From positions 414,030 through 478,029 of the forward strand of contig NZ_VMRJ01000001.1 of NCBI RefSeq assembly GCF_007713685.1: a stretch of 64,000 bases of DNA, read 5' to 3'. The position numbers and the translations under genes were made by a program. This DNA is from Hymenobacter setariae (GTDB taxonomy: Bacteria; Bacteroidota; Bacteroidia; Cytophagales; Hymenobacteraceae). The notes beneath the pieces are model-generated. The model saw nothing but the letters and a program-made list of their open reading frames with translations, made no database searches and had not been told where the DNA came from. Within the stretch, counting starts at the first letter, position 1. Each line of letters starts with the position of its first letter. Below, piece by piece: positions 27,415-36,704 of this stretch.

Positions 27415-27630
27415 ATGAAAAATATCCTTTTTATCGCAGCTCTGGTCGTCTCCCTAGGTCTCATTGGGTTTCTCTACCAGCGCCTCAGCGCTACGGAGGC
27501 CGCGCTGAAAGAAGCGCAGCAGCACTTCAATGACTGCCAACAAGTCACCTTTCAGCTTCAAAACCAGCTGAGTGCCGACGAAAAAAACGCGGAGGCCCAA
27601 GGGACCACCGCGCCTTCCGTTATAAAGTAA
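27415..27630 (+). CDS. Small membrane-anchored protein
   Basis: An unrecognised 71-residue protein. The start at 27415 gives MKNILFIAALVVSLGLIGFL, one membrane helix or an uncleaved signal anchor. A coiled-coil-like helix follows (LSATEAALKEAQQHFNDCQQ), then a polar tail. The layout resembles small inner-membrane coiled-coil proteins, but no family is recognised. It lies between the inverted repeat and the convergent peptidase gene. Confidence 0.55.
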   Translation: MKNILFIAALVVSLGLIGFLYQRLSATEAALKEAQQHFNDCQQVTFQLQNQLSADEKNAEAQGTTAPSVIK

Positions 27631-27653
27631 GTCGGAGTAATCTCCGCTTTACT

Positions 27654-29786
27654 CTATGATTTTTCACCTAGCAAAAGCAGCATAAACGCATATTGCCGCG
27701 CTACATCGTGCAGGGCCTTGAAGCGGCCTGACGCGCCGCCATGGCCCGCCTCCATGTCGGTGTGCATGAGCAACAGGTTCTTATCGGTCTTGGTAGCGCG
27801 CAGCTTGGCCACCCACTTAGCCGGCTCAAAGTACTGCACCTGCGAGTCGTGCAAGCCAGTAGTAACGAGCATATTAGGGTAAGCCTGCGCCTTCACGTTA
27901 TCGTAGGGCGAGTACGAGAGCATGTAGTCGTAGTATTGCTTTTGGGCAGGGTTGCCCCATTGGTCGTACTCGCCGGTAGTGAGCGGAATGCTCTCATCCG
28001 ACATGGTTGTAACCACGTCTACAAACGGCACGGCCGCGATAACACCTTTGTAGAGGTCGGGGCGCATGTTCACGACCGCACCCATCAGCAAGCCGCCGGC
28101 GCTGCCACCCATAGCGAAAAGCTTGGCAGGCGAGGTGTATTTCTGCTTAACTAGATACTCCGAGCAATCGATAAAATCGTTGAACGAGTTGATTTTGTGC
28201 AGCATGCGGCCATCCTCAAACCACTGGCGGCCCAGTTCCTGCCCGCCCCGGATATTGCAGAGCACGTAGGCAAAGCCGCGGTCGAGCAAACTCAGGCGCG
28301 CAGCCGAAAAGGTGGGGTCCATCGATGCGCCGTAGGAGCCGTAGGCGTATTGAAGCACCGGGCTGTTGCCGTCCTTCTTAAAGCCTTTTTTGTAAACGAT
28401 AGACACAGGAATAGACTTGCCATCCCGCGCCTTCACCATGAGGCGCTCTTCGGTGTAATTGCTCTTGTTGAAGCCACCTAGGACCGGCTGCTCCTTCAGC
28501 AGCGTCTGCTGGTGAGTGGCCATATTATAGTCGTAGGTCGAAGTCGGCGTAGTAAACGACGTATAGTTGAAGCGTAGCTGCTGGGTGTCAAATTCTGGAT
28601 TAGCACCAATGCTCGACGTATAAGCTACTTCATTGAACTTCAAATACTCATCCTTTTTATCCTGCCACCGAATCACGCGCAGTTGCAGCAGGCCGTCCTT
28701 GCGCTCATTCAGCACGAGGTAGTCTTTAAACAGCTCCATGCCGGCAATGAACGCTTCGGAGCGGGCCGGAATTACGTCCTTCCACGCTGTCTTGGCCGTG
28801 TTGGTCAGCGGTGTGCTCACGATGCGGAAGTTCGGCGCCTGGTAGTTGGTACGCACGTAGAACTGCCCGTTGGCATCTTCCACCTCGTACAGATGGTCGG
28901 TTTCGCGGGGCAAAAACACCTTGAATTCGCCGGCCGGCTTGCTCGCATCGAGGTAGCGCACTTCCGAGGAGAGCGAGCTAGTGAGCGAGATTTGCAAGTA
29001 TTTCTTTGACTTGCTGCGGCTGATGTGCGTGTAAAAAGTATTGTCTTTTTCCTCGTACACCAGTGCATCCTGCTTCGGGTCGGTACCTAGGGTGTGGCGG
29101 TATATCTGGTAAGGCAAGAGCGTGTTCACGTCCTTTTTGGCGTAAAAGAACGTCTTATTATCGGCTGCCCACACGCCAGCTCCCTCCACGTTAGCAATCT
29201 CCTCTGGGTATAAGGTACCGGTTTTCAGGTTTTTGAAGCGCACTGTGTAAAGGCGGCGGCTCACAATGTCGGTGCTGTAAGCCAGCAGCTCATTATTATC
29301 GCTCACCTCATAGCCCCCAATGGCGAAGTAGGTGTGCCCCTTACCCATCTCATTGCCATTGAGCAGAATTTCTTCCGGCGCCTGCTGGCTGCCCTTTTTG
29401 CGGCAGTAGAGCGGGTACTCACCGCCCGTTTCGTAGCGGGTGTAGTAGTAGTAGCCATTGTCGCGGTAGGGCACCGACTGGTCGGTTTCCTTAATGCGGC
29501 CGCGCATTTCCTGAAACAGCTTCTCCTCTAGGCCCTTCACGGGCGCCATCTGCTGGTCGAAGTAGGAATTTTCGGCCCGGAGGTAGTCGAGCACCTGCGG
29601 GTTTTCGCGCTCGTTGAGCCAGTAGTAGTTATCAGTGCGCGTGCCGTTGGGCGACACGAGCTGCTTGGCCTTGATGGTGGCCACCGGTGGTTGGGGCATA
29701 GTCGTGGTAGTAGTGGCCTGTGCCTGCGCGGCGAGGGTCGCCAGCGTACCTAGGCAGCCCAGCCAAAGAGTAGGTAGTACGTCCAT
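27654..29786 (-). CDS. S9 family prolyl oligopeptidase (oligopeptidase B-like)
   Basis: A 710-residue exported serine peptidase that cleaves short peptides, by family usually after basic residues. A signal peptide (MDVLPTLWLGCLGTLATLAA) supports the ATG at 29786. Residues 60-400 form a seven-bladed propeller. The C-terminal alpha/beta-hydrolase domain has the nucleophile Ser in FAMGGSAGGLLMGAV, with an Asp in the segment near HDSQVQYFEPAKW and the His in MEAGHGGASGRFK. LQYAYGSYGASMDP just before the catalytic domain is typical of S9A. It is convergent with the small membrane protein. Confidence 0.9.
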   Translation of the reverse strand: MDVLPTLWLGCLGTLATLAAQAQATTTTTMPQPPVATIKAKQLVSPNGTRTDNYYWLNERENPQVLDYLRAENSYFDQQMAPVKGLEEKLFQEMRGRIKETDQSVPYRDNGYYYYTRYETGGEYPLYCRKKGSQQAPEEILLNGNEMGKGHTYFAIGGYEVSDNNELLAYSTDIVSRRLYTVRFKNLKTGTLYPEEIANVEGAGVWAADNKTFFYAKKDVNTLLPYQIYRHTLGTDPKQDALVYEEKDNTFYTHISRSKSKKYLQISLTSSLSSEVRYLDASKPAGEFKVFLPRETDHLYEVEDANGQFYVRTNYQAPNFRIVSTPLTNTAKTAWKDVIPARSEAFIAGMELFKDYLVLNERKDGLLQLRVIRWQDKKDEYLKFNEVAYTSSIGANPEFDTQQLRFNYTSFTTPTSTYDYNMATHQQTLLKEQPVLGGFNKSNYTEERLMVKARDGKSIPVSIVYKKGFKKDGNSPVLQYAYGSYGASMDPTFSAARLSLLDRGFAYVLCNIRGGQELGRQWFEDGRMLHKINSFNDFIDCSEYLVKQKYTSPAKLFAMGGSAGGLLMGAVVNMRPDLYKGVIAAVPFVDVVTTMSDESIPLTTGEYDQWGNPAQKQYYDYMLSYSPYDNVKAQAYPNMLVTTGLHDSQVQYFEPAKWVAKLRATKTDKNLLLMHTDMEAGHGGASGRFKALHDVARQYAFMLLLLGEKS

Positions 29787-29893
29787 GGGCAGAATCAAAG
29801 TTGGTAAGCCCAAATAAACGACTATTAATTCGTTCTTACGTCTTATTTTTTACTTTTGAGCTCTCACTATAAAAGGGCTAGACTCAAAGCAAA

Positions 29894-29934
29894 TATCCCC
29901 ATCACACAGCGCCTGGGCCTGTATGATGGGGATA
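29894..29934 (-). terminator. Probable terminator after valS
   Basis: An 11-base perfect stem (TATCCCCATCA and complement) around a 19-base loop, 24 bases beyond the valS stop codon. The T content after the stem on the minus strand is weak (ATTTGC). Confidence 0.55.
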
Positions 29935-29957
29935 CTCCGTTAAGAAGCATGCTTAGG

Positions 29958-32588
29958 TTACAGGGCACCTAGGGCCTGCTCCAGCGCCGTGATTTTGCTT
30001 TCGGCGTCGGCCAGCTTTTGGCGCTCGCGCTCCAGCACGTCGGGCTTGGCGTTGGCCACGAACTTCTCGTTGCCTAGCTTTTTATTCACCGAGTCGCGGA
30101 AGCCTTTTGCGTATTCCAGCTCCTTTTCGACGCGGGCGCGCTCGGCGGCGGGGTCTACCTGTATGTCGAGCGGCACAAAAAACTCGGTGCTGCCCTGCAC
30201 GAAGCCCACGGCGCTGGCCGGCGCTTCGCTCACAAACGACAAGTCGCTGAGGTTAGCCAGCTTGCTGATGAGACTGGCGTAAACTTGCACCTCGGCAGGG
30301 GCGTCCGTTTTCACGGCTAGGTCCACCTGCTTGGTGGGGCCGATGTTCTTCTGGTTGCGCACGTTGCGCACGCCAGCCACGATGGCGAGGGTGCGCTCCA
30401 TTTCGGCCAGCGTGGTGGCGCTGTCGGCGGGCGCAGTGGCTTTGGGCCAGTGCGCTACGCACACGTAGTCTTTGGGGCCGCGCTCGGCCAGCTCGTGCCA
30501 CAGCTCTTCGGTGATGAAGGGCATGAACGGGTGCAGCAGCTTGAGCAGCGTTTCCAAGAAGCCCACGGTGGCGCGCAGCGTTTCGGCATCGATGGGGTGC
30601 TGATAAGCGGGCTTCACCATTTCGAGGTAGTACGAGCAGAAGTCGTCCCACACCAACTTGTACACCGTCAGCAGCGCATCGCTGATGCGGAACTTGTCGA
30701 AGTGCTCATCAATGACCACGATGGCCTCGGCCAACTTTGCCTCAAACCACTTCACGGCCTGCGCGTTGGCAAAGGGCAGGTTGCTGTCGGCTTCCCAGCC
30801 TTTCACTAAGCGGAAGGCGTTCCAGAGCTTGTTGTTGAAATTGCGGCCCTGATGAATCAGCTTCTCGTCGTAGAGCAGGTCGTTGCCGGCCGGGGCTGAG
30901 AACAGCAGGCCGGTACGCACACCATCGGCGCCGAAGTCGCGGATGAGGTCGAGCGGGTCGGGCGAGTTACCGAGTTGCTTACTCATCTTGCGGCCCTGCG
31001 CATCGCGCACAATACCAGTCAGGTATACGTTGCGGAACGGGATTTCCTTGCGGAATTCCAGCCCGGCCATAATCATACGGGCAATCCAGAAAAAGAGGAT
31101 GTCCGGCCCCGTCACCAAGTCGTTGGTGGGGTAGAAATAATTGATGTCGGCGTTGTCCGGGTCTTCGAAGCCATCGAACACCGAGATGGGCCACAGCCAC
31201 GACGAAAACCAAGTATCGAGCACGTCCTCATCTTGGCGCAGGTCGCTGGCTTGCAAGTCGTGGTTGCCACTTTGCTCGCGGGCCAGCCCTAGGGCCTCCT
31301 CCGTCGTGAGGGCCACCACAAACGAGCCATCGGGCAGGTAGTAGGCCGGAATGCGCTGCCCCCACCACAGCTGGCGCGAGATGCACCAGTCGCGCACGTT
31401 TTCCATCCACACCCGATAGGTGTTCTTGAACTTGGGCGGGTGCAGCTTGATGGTGTCGTTCTCCACGACTTCGAGCGCGGGCTTGGCCAGGTGCTCCATT
31501 TTCAGGAACCACTGCAAGCTGAGCTTAGGCTCAATCACGGCCCCGGTGCGCTCCGAGGTTTGCACGATGCTGGCGTACTCCTCGATTTTATCGAGCAGCC
31601 CAGCTTCCTGCAAATCGGCTACGATGTTGCGGCGGGCCGCAAACCGGTCCTGGCCTACGTACAGCTCGGCCTTCTCATTCAGCGTGCCGTCGTCGGCCAG
31701 GATATCGAGCACCGGCAGGTTGTGCCGCAGGCCGATTTCATAGTCGTTGAGGTCGTGCGCCGGGGTTACTTTCAGCGCGCCCGTGCCGAAATCTACGGCC
31801 ACGTAGTCGTCCTGAATAACCGGAATTTCGCGACCTAGGAGTGGAATGCGCACGCGCTGCCCGGCCAGGTCTTGGTAGCGCGGGTCGGTGGGGTTCACAG
31901 CTACGGCCACGTCGGCCATGATGGTTTCGGGGCGCGAGGTAGCCACCGTGAGGAAGCGGCCGGGCTGGCCCACTACCTCGTAGCGCAGGTGGTACATCTT
32001 GGCCATCGTGTCCTTCGGAATCACTTCCTCATCGGAGATGGCGGTGCCGCCGCGCGGGTCCCAGTTTACCATGCGCACACCGCGGTAAATCAGACCCTTG
32101 CGGTACAAGTCCACGAACACGCGCAGCACGGCCTCGGTCAGCTTGGGCTCCATCGTGAAGCGCGTGCGGCTCCAGTCGCAGGAGGCGCCGAGCTGCTTGA
32201 GCTGCTCCAGGATGATGCCGCCGTACTTGTCTTTCCAAGCAAAGGCGTGCTCCAGGAACTGCTCGCGGCTAATATCTTTCTTCTCGATACCCTGCTCCTT
32301 GAGCATAGCCACTACCTTGGCCTCGGTGGCGATGCTGGCGTGGTCGGTACCAGGCACCCAGCAAGCTTCCTTGCCCTGCATGCGGGCACGGCGCACCAGC
32401 ACGTCCTGAATGGTATTGTTGAGCATGTGGCCCATGTGCAGCACGCCCGTCACGTTGGGCGGCGGAATCACGATGGTGTAGGGCTGCTTGCGAGGGTTGA
32501 CGGTGGCTTTGAAAAAGCCCTGCTCCTGCCAGCGCTGGTACCATTTGGCTTCAACGTCGGCGGGCGAATAGGTTTTGGCGAGAGACAT
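29958..32588 (-). CDS. valS: Valine-tRNA ligase
   Basis: Charges tRNA-Val with valine in the cytoplasm. The 876-residue class I synthetase has the HIGH-type motif PPNVTGVLHMGHML near residue 40 and the KMSKS loop in GRKMSKQLGNSPDP near residue 530. A CP1 editing domain lies between (ATSRPETIMADVAVAVNP). The anticodon-binding domain follows (HPFMPFITEELWHELAERGP), and the C-terminal 65 residues form the coiled coil typical of ValRS (AAERARVEKELEYAKGF). A perfect TAnnTTTG box lies 27 bases upstream. Confidence 0.98.
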   Translation of the reverse strand: MSLAKTYSPADVEAKWYQRWQEQGFFKATVNPRKQPYTIVIPPPNVTGVLHMGHMLNNTIQDVLVRRARMQGKEACWVPGTDHASIATEAKVVAMLKEQGIEKKDISREQFLEHAFAWKDKYGGIILEQLKQLGASCDWSRTRFTMEPKLTEAVLRVFVDLYRKGLIYRGVRMVNWDPRGGTAISDEEVIPKDTMAKMYHLRYEVVGQPGRFLTVATSRPETIMADVAVAVNPTDPRYQDLAGQRVRIPLLGREIPVIQDDYVAVDFGTGALKVTPAHDLNDYEIGLRHNLPVLDILADDGTLNEKAELYVGQDRFAARRNIVADLQEAGLLDKIEEYASIVQTSERTGAVIEPKLSLQWFLKMEHLAKPALEVVENDTIKLHPPKFKNTYRVWMENVRDWCISRQLWWGQRIPAYYLPDGSFVVALTTEEALGLAREQSGNHDLQASDLRQDEDVLDTWFSSWLWPISVFDGFEDPDNADINYFYPTNDLVTGPDILFFWIARMIMAGLEFRKEIPFRNVYLTGIVRDAQGRKMSKQLGNSPDPLDLIRDFGADGVRTGLLFSAPAGNDLLYDEKLIHQGRNFNNKLWNAFRLVKGWEADSNLPFANAQAVKWFEAKLAEAIVVIDEHFDKFRISDALLTVYKLVWDDFCSYYLEMVKPAYQHPIDAETLRATVGFLETLLKLLHPFMPFITEELWHELAERGPKDYVCVAHWPKATAPADSATTLAEMERTLAIVAGVRNVRNQKNIGPTKQVDLAVKTDAPAEVQVYASLISKLANLSDLSFVSEAPASAVGFVQGSTEFFVPLDIQVDPAAERARVEKELEYAKGFRDSVNKKLGNEKFVANAKPDVLERERQKLADAESKITALEQALGAL

Positions 32589-32614
32589 AACTAGGATTGG
32601 CGGCTACTAGCTGG

Positions 32615-32622
32615 CAAAAGTA
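32615..32622 (-). promoter_or_regulatory. TAnnTTTG -7 box for valS
   Basis: Minus-strand TACTTTTG, 26 bases from the valS start codon. No T-box or other leader element was seen in the short leader. Confidence 0.55.
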
Positions 32623-32664
32623 CGGCGGGCTGGGTTGGTGGTATAAAGAGGTTTTTCAAGCGCT

Positions 32665-32672
32665 TACTTTTG
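32665..32672 (+). promoter_or_regulatory. TAnnTTTG -7 box for the gene at 32696
   Basis: TACTTTTG on the plus strand, 23 bases upstream of the ATG, facing away from the valS box 43 bases to its left. The two form a compact divergent promoter pair. Confidence 0.5.
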
Positions 32673-32695
32673 TCAGCAGCTTGTCCTTTCATAAA

Positions 32696-33322
32696 ATGAC
32701 TAATCGCGAACTCCGCAACTCACTACTAGACCTCTTGGCGCTAGAATTAAAGCCTGCTGGCTTTGTGCTCAATAAGGCTCAAGCGGAGTTCACAAACAGA
32801 CTAAAAGATGGCTGGGAGAAGTTTCAACTCATCTTTCTCACGCGTAGTGAAGGATGGGAGATAAATTCAGGAGTGTTGCTACGCAGGAATTTAGTGGAAG
32901 AGATTTACCACAAAGCATCCTATTTTGAAGCTAAGTATCACAAAACAACTCCTACTATTGGTATTGCCTTGGAAAACTTCTATAATGATGGAAATAGCTA
33001 CCGACTCACCTTGGCTAGTGAAACAGATATTCTTCCCTCCTTTCATAGGCTGCTTTACTTATTTAACAACGTAGCAATTCCATTTTTTGGAAAGTACAGC
33101 AGCTTAGAAGAGCTTGATAAAGAAGTAAATATTGAAATTAGAAAAAGTATTTTTTCCGGACCTAAGTACGAGGGCAACCTGGGAATCATCCTTGCCAAAC
33201 TTGTCGATAATCCACACTATTCTAAACTCGAAGAAAAATATCGCAACTATTACAAAAAGCTTTCTAATGGCTTTTATTTGCCAGAATACGAGGGGGTTAT
33301 CGAAGTACTAAAAAACGTCTAA
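32696..33322 (+). CDS. Hypothetical protein, AT-rich gene
   Basis: An unrecognised 208-residue soluble protein. It starts MTNRELRNSLLDLLALELKP; a beta-rich middle (FQLIFLTRSEGWEINSGVLL) leads to a Lys/Tyr-rich helical end (LEEKYRNYYKKLSNGFYLPE). The layout is loosely like DUF4304-type proteins, but that is uncertain. The gene is clearly more AT-rich than its neighbours and contains no CCTAGG, suggesting acquisition. Its stop codon overlaps the aat start (TAATG), implying translational coupling. The ATG at 32696 is preferred because it follows a good promoter box. Confidence 0.7.
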   Translation: MTNRELRNSLLDLLALELKPAGFVLNKAQAEFTNRLKDGWEKFQLIFLTRSEGWEINSGVLLRRNLVEEIYHKASYFEAKYHKTTPTIGIALENFYNDGNSYRLTLASETDILPSFHRLLYLFNNVAIPFFGKYSSLEELDKEVNIEIRKSIFSGPKYEGNLGIILAKLVDNPHYSKLEEKYRNYYKKLSNGFYLPEYEGVIEVLKNV

Positions 33323-33975
33323 TGCCCCTCACCTTCCCCCCACCTACCGCCGCCCGCGACGACCTCGACGGCCTATTGCTCCTAGGTGGCCAGCCTACCG
33401 TCGAAAACCTGCTAGCGGCATACGCGCAGGGCATTTTTCCGTGGCCGGTGCCGGGGTGGCCGCTGGCCTGGTTCTGCCCACCTAGGCGGGGCATTTTGCG
33501 CCTGAGTAAGCTGCACGTGGGGCGCAGCCTAGCGCGGGCGCAGCGACAGTCGCCATGGCGCATCAGCTTCGACCAGGCCTTTGGGCAGGTGATGCGGGCG
33601 TGCCAGGCGCAGCCCCGCCCCGGCCAGGACGGCACCTGGATAACGCCACAGCTAGTGCACGGCTACGAGGCACTGCACGCCGCCGGCCACGCGCACAGCG
33701 TGGAAGTTTGGGACGGCCCCGAACTGGTGGGTGGCCTCTACGGCGTGGCCGTGCAGGGCGTGTTTGCGGGCGAAAGCATGTTTCACCACCAGCCTAATGC
33801 TTCCAAATTGGCGGTGCTAGCGCTGGCCGAGCACCTGCGGGCGCATGGTGCTAGCTTCTTCGATATTCAGCAGCTGACGCCGCACATGGCAGCGCTGGGC
33901 GCGGAAGAAGTGTCGCGCGAGGAATTTCTGTTGCTGCTGGCGGCTGAGCAGGACGACCAGCGAAAACTCTTTTGA
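33322..33975 (+). CDS. aat: Leucyl/phenylalanyl-tRNA-protein transferase
   Basis: Adds Leu or Phe from charged tRNA to proteins with N-terminal Arg or Lys, marking them for ClpAP degradation. The 217-residue protein starts with the family region LLAAYAQGIFPWPVPGWPLA near residue 32. CPPRRGILRLSKLHVGRSL, DGTWITPQLVHGYEALHAAG and VWDGPELVGGLYGVAVQGVF follow, then GESMFHHQPNASKLAVLALA near residue 150. All are hallmarks of the GNAT-fold Aat core. It overlaps the previous gene by one base, which suggests that the unrelated AT-rich gene inserted into its leader. Confidence 0.95.
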   Translation: MPLTFPPPTAARDDLDGLLLLGGQPTVENLLAAYAQGIFPWPVPGWPLAWFCPPRRGILRLSKLHVGRSLARAQRQSPWRISFDQAFGQVMRACQAQPRPGQDGTWITPQLVHGYEALHAAGHAHSVEVWDGPELVGGLYGVAVQGVFAGESMFHHQPNASKLAVLALAEHLRAHGASFFDIQQLTPHMAALGAEEVSREEFLLLLAAEQDDQRKLF

Positions 33976-33992
33976 CAATCGTGCTAGCGTCC

Positions 33993-34889
33993 TTACTCTT
34001 GAGGCAAGTTGTTGGTTATCGCCGTAAGCAGCTTAAGTTTGTCGGCAATGAGCAGCAAAACGAAAATTGTAACCGACAGTCCTAGCGAAGCGAAAACCAG
34101 GATTGCGAAGTACTTGATAGTCCACTCCAAAGTTACTTTCAGCCGGTGAATGAAACTAATGCTTTTCTCAGTTGCGCCTTCGTAAAGCGAGAATTTAACC
34201 GTGCAGAATTCATTCTCTGCGTCGAAGTTGCCAAGCTCTACGCCTAGCTCCTGCAGCTTCTCTTCTATCTCCAAAATTTTGTCGTTGAGCGACACAAAAT
34301 CGGCAATTTGCCCGCCCTTCGATTTTAGCTCATTTAGCGATTGCAGCGTTTTCTCAATCGAAACCTTCTTCGCGTTGAGCTGCCGATACTCGTTGGTTTT
34401 ATCAACTTTGGTAATTTCCGTGGCTTTTACTGAGCCTATTTGCTGAATTTCCTGGTAAAACTTATCGAACATGGCCGGGGGTACGCCTATTAACAAGTGA
34501 ATTTGCCGGTTGCCCTTCTGCCCTAGGTTTTGCTCATATTGAATGATGGCCTTGTAAGCCAACGTTTTCGCTTTAACTAACTTCTCGTCCTGTCCAAACT
34601 CGGAAGTCTTGGATTTTACCGAAGCCGTTTTCTCAAACTTCTGGTTTGAGGCGATGCTAGCCGAAGCTGCCACATCCTTTTTCAAGGCTATTTTCTCGGG
34701 GGCAAACTTCTCAGAGGCGTAATTGCGACGCAAGTTTTCGATGCTACTAAAGAAGTCATCGCTGTAGTCATCGCCGCGGCCGGTGCTCGTGCCCACGTAG
34801 CCATATAGCAGCCGGAAAGCCAGCAAAACGATAAAAATAGCCCCATACCAGCGGCCTACTTTCCAAAACTTTCCTTTGAGGTTGGTCAT
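33993..34889 (-). CDS. DUF4349 membrane protein
   Basis: A 298-residue inner-membrane protein of unknown function. A first helix (YGAIFIVLLAFRLLYGYVG) follows a short basic start, and a second hydrophobic pair (YFAILVFASLGLSVTIFVLL) closes the protein. Between them lies the DUF4349 domain with a long coiled coil (VDKTNEYRQLNAKKVSIEKT, then LNDKILEIEEKLQELGVELG). Members are thought to be lipoproteins or membrane proteins of the cell envelope. It is convergent with aat, 17 bases apart. Confidence 0.85.
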   Translation of the reverse strand: MTNLKGKFWKVGRWYGAIFIVLLAFRLLYGYVGTSTGRGDDYSDDFFSSIENLRRNYASEKFAPEKIALKKDVAASASIASNQKFEKTASVKSKTSEFGQDEKLVKAKTLAYKAIIQYEQNLGQKGNRQIHLLIGVPPAMFDKFYQEIQQIGSVKATEITKVDKTNEYRQLNAKKVSIEKTLQSLNELKSKGGQIADFVSLNDKILEIEEKLQELGVELGNFDAENEFCTVKFSLYEGATEKSISFIHRLKVTLEWTIKYFAILVFASLGLSVTIFVLLLIADKLKLLTAITNNLPQE

Positions 34890-34949
34890 CGACGCACTGC
34901 GCAGCTAATGAAGCTGCAAGTTGCATTAGCTCATGCTTCTACCCAAAAA

Positions 34950-34992
34950 ACACCTTCGCTTGCCGCACCCGTAGGCTGGCAAACGAAGGTGT
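34950..34992 (-). terminator. Terminator after the ferredoxin gene
   Basis: A stem of ACACCTTCG with GCC/GGC inner pairs, and a six-T run on the minus strand. It lies 20 bases beyond the ferredoxin stop codon. Confidence 0.8.
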
Positions 34993-35012
34993 AACTAAGC
35001 GGCGTGCAAAAA

Positions 35013-35366
35013 CTACGCGGCCGTTTTGTGCAGCCACGCCTGCTTTTGAGTTAGGCGCTCGCGGGTTTCGCGGTGGTCGGGGTCATCTACGCAGCAATCG
35101 ACGGGGCACACGGCGGCGCACTGCGGCTCTTCGTGAAAGCCTACGCACTCGGTGCATTTGTCAGTCACGATGTAGTAGTATTCGTTCGATACCGGGCGCT
35201 GGGGGTCGGTGCCGCCAACTTGCTTGCCATCAGCCGTTTCTACTTCTTTGAGCTTGGTGCCATCGGCCCAGCGCCACTGGGCGCCGCCCTCGTAAATAGC
35301 GGTGTTGGGGCATTCCGGTTCGCAGGCACCACAATTGATGCACTCGTCGGTTATCATGATGGCCAT
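35013..35366 (-). CDS. 2[4Fe-4S] ferredoxin
   Basis: A 117-residue cytoplasmic electron carrier. The first cluster motif is CINCGACEPECP at residues 10-21; the second is CTECVGFHEEPQCAAVCP near residue 72, with an enlarged spacing between the second and third Cys. A 40-residue insert separates them (residues 30-60), as is usual in Bacteroidota copies. It diverges from the acyl-CoA reductase gene with 131 bases between. An exact TAnnTTTG box stands 90 bases before its start. Confidence 0.93.
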   Translation of the reverse strand: MAIMITDECINCGACEPECPNTAIYEGGAQWRWADGTKLKEVETADGKQVGGTDPQRPVSNEYYYIVTDKCTECVGFHEEPQCAAVCPVDCCVDDPDHRETRERLTQKQAWLHKTAA

Positions 35367-35456
35367 TGCCGTCGTCTCCTTATACTAATGAGTAATTTTG
35401 CTAGTCAAGCTGCCGGACTGTACGTAAAAACAATAGTCACGGCTGCATTGCGCCCT

Positions 35457-35464
35457 CAAAGGTA
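35457..35464 (-). promoter_or_regulatory. TAnnTTTG -7 box for the ferredoxin gene
   Basis: Minus-strand TACCTTTG within the divergent ferredoxin/acyl-CoA reductase gap, 90 bases from the ferredoxin ATG and 33 bases from the reductase ATG. Confidence 0.5.
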
Positions 35465-35497
35465 GGTCGCATCCGGGCTTGCCGCCACCCTTTTTCT

Positions 35498-36514
35498 ATG
35501 CTGAACCATGCTTCCCGCCTCGCCGCGTTCGCGGCCCTAGGCCAACGCCTCGCTACCCTCACCGACGACGAACTCACCGACCTAGCGGCCCGCGCCCGCA
35601 ATCGCAACGGGTGGTTTGACCTGCCCAATGTGCGCGCCGCCATCGCGGGCATTGCCCACCTGCTGCAAGAGCCCCAGCTAAGCCAGTGGGCCGGCCGCTA
35701 CCCCGCCGAGCCTACCGAGCCCCGCCAAGTAGGTGTGGTGATGGCTGGCAATATCCCGCTAGTAGGCTTTCACGACCTGTTGTGCGTGCTCCTTAGTGGC
35801 CACACGCTGCTGGCCAAGCCCAGCAAAGAAGACACTGTGCTTATGCTGTGGATTGCCAAGGAGCTGACTGAGATTGAGCCTGCTTTCGCCGAGCATATTC
35901 AGTTCGTGGAGCGCCTCAATGCGGCCGATGCCTTCATCGCCACCGGCTCGGATAATACGGCGCGCTACTTCGAGTATTACTTCCGCAACAAGCCGCACCT
36001 CATCCGGCGCAACCGCACCAGCCTAGGTATCCTCACAGGACACGAATCGGCCGAAGAGCTCGCCCAACTAGGCTCCGATATCTTTCAATACTATGGCCTA
36101 GGCTGTCGCAACGTGAGTAAGCTCTACGTGCCCGAGGGTTATGATTTTGTGCCCCTGCTCAATGCGCTCCAGCCCTACCAGCGCGTGCTCGACCACCACA
36201 AGTACCAGAATAATTACGATTACAACAAGAGCATTCTGCTGGTAAATGCGGTGCCGCATTTCGACAACGGCTTCCTGCTACTTACTGAGCGCGAGGCGGT
36301 GGTGTCGCCTATTTCGGTGGTGCACTACAGCACCTACACTCAAGAGATTGACCTGCTCGACCAGCTTACCAACGTGGCTGCCCAAACGCAATGCCTTGTG
36401 TCGGCCGGTGGGCGCTACCCAGGCTCGTTCCCGTTTGGCCGAGCCCAGACCCCTGGTGTGACCGACTACGCCGATGGCATCGACACGATGGAATTTCTGG
36501 CCGCCGAGGTATAA
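35498..36514 (+). CDS. Acyl-CoA reductase (LuxC-like)
   Basis: A 338-residue member of the LuxC/acyl-CoA reductase family, which reduces acyl thioesters to aldehydes with NADPH. VGVVMAGNIPLVGFHDLLCV near residue 77 is the cofactor-binding region, and the catalytic Cys is expected in YYGLGCRNVSKLYVP near residue 203. DAFIATGSDNTARYF near residue 143 and the C-terminal SAGGRYPGSFPFGRAQ are typical of Bacteroidota copies. No lux partner genes are present. It is divergent from the ferredoxin gene, a pair often kept together, so an electron-transfer link is possible. Confidence 0.87.
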   Translation: MLNHASRLAAFAALGQRLATLTDDELTDLAARARNRNGWFDLPNVRAAIAGIAHLLQEPQLSQWAGRYPAEPTEPRQVGVVMAGNIPLVGFHDLLCVLLSGHTLLAKPSKEDTVLMLWIAKELTEIEPAFAEHIQFVERLNAADAFIATGSDNTARYFEYYFRNKPHLIRRNRTSLGILTGHESAEELAQLGSDIFQYYGLGCRNVSKLYVPEGYDFVPLLNALQPYQRVLDHHKYQNNYDYNKSILLVNAVPHFDNGFLLLTEREAVVSPISVVHYSTYTQEIDLLDQLTNVAAQTQCLVSAGGRYPGSFPFGRAQTPGVTDYADGIDTMEFLAAEV

Positions 36515-36704
36515 CGACAAAAGCAATTATGAATTTTAGATGAAATTTTAGCAAACCTGAAGCGTTACATCCTGCGTATGCTGTTTCAAGGCGCATAGTA
36601 ACGCAAATACCTACCTAGGACTGTTGGCTTCGGGGCCTTTTTCAGCTCGTCTTCAGGCTTGCGTGATTGCTTTACTACTGTTTCATTTATCTCTTTCTGC
36701 TACC

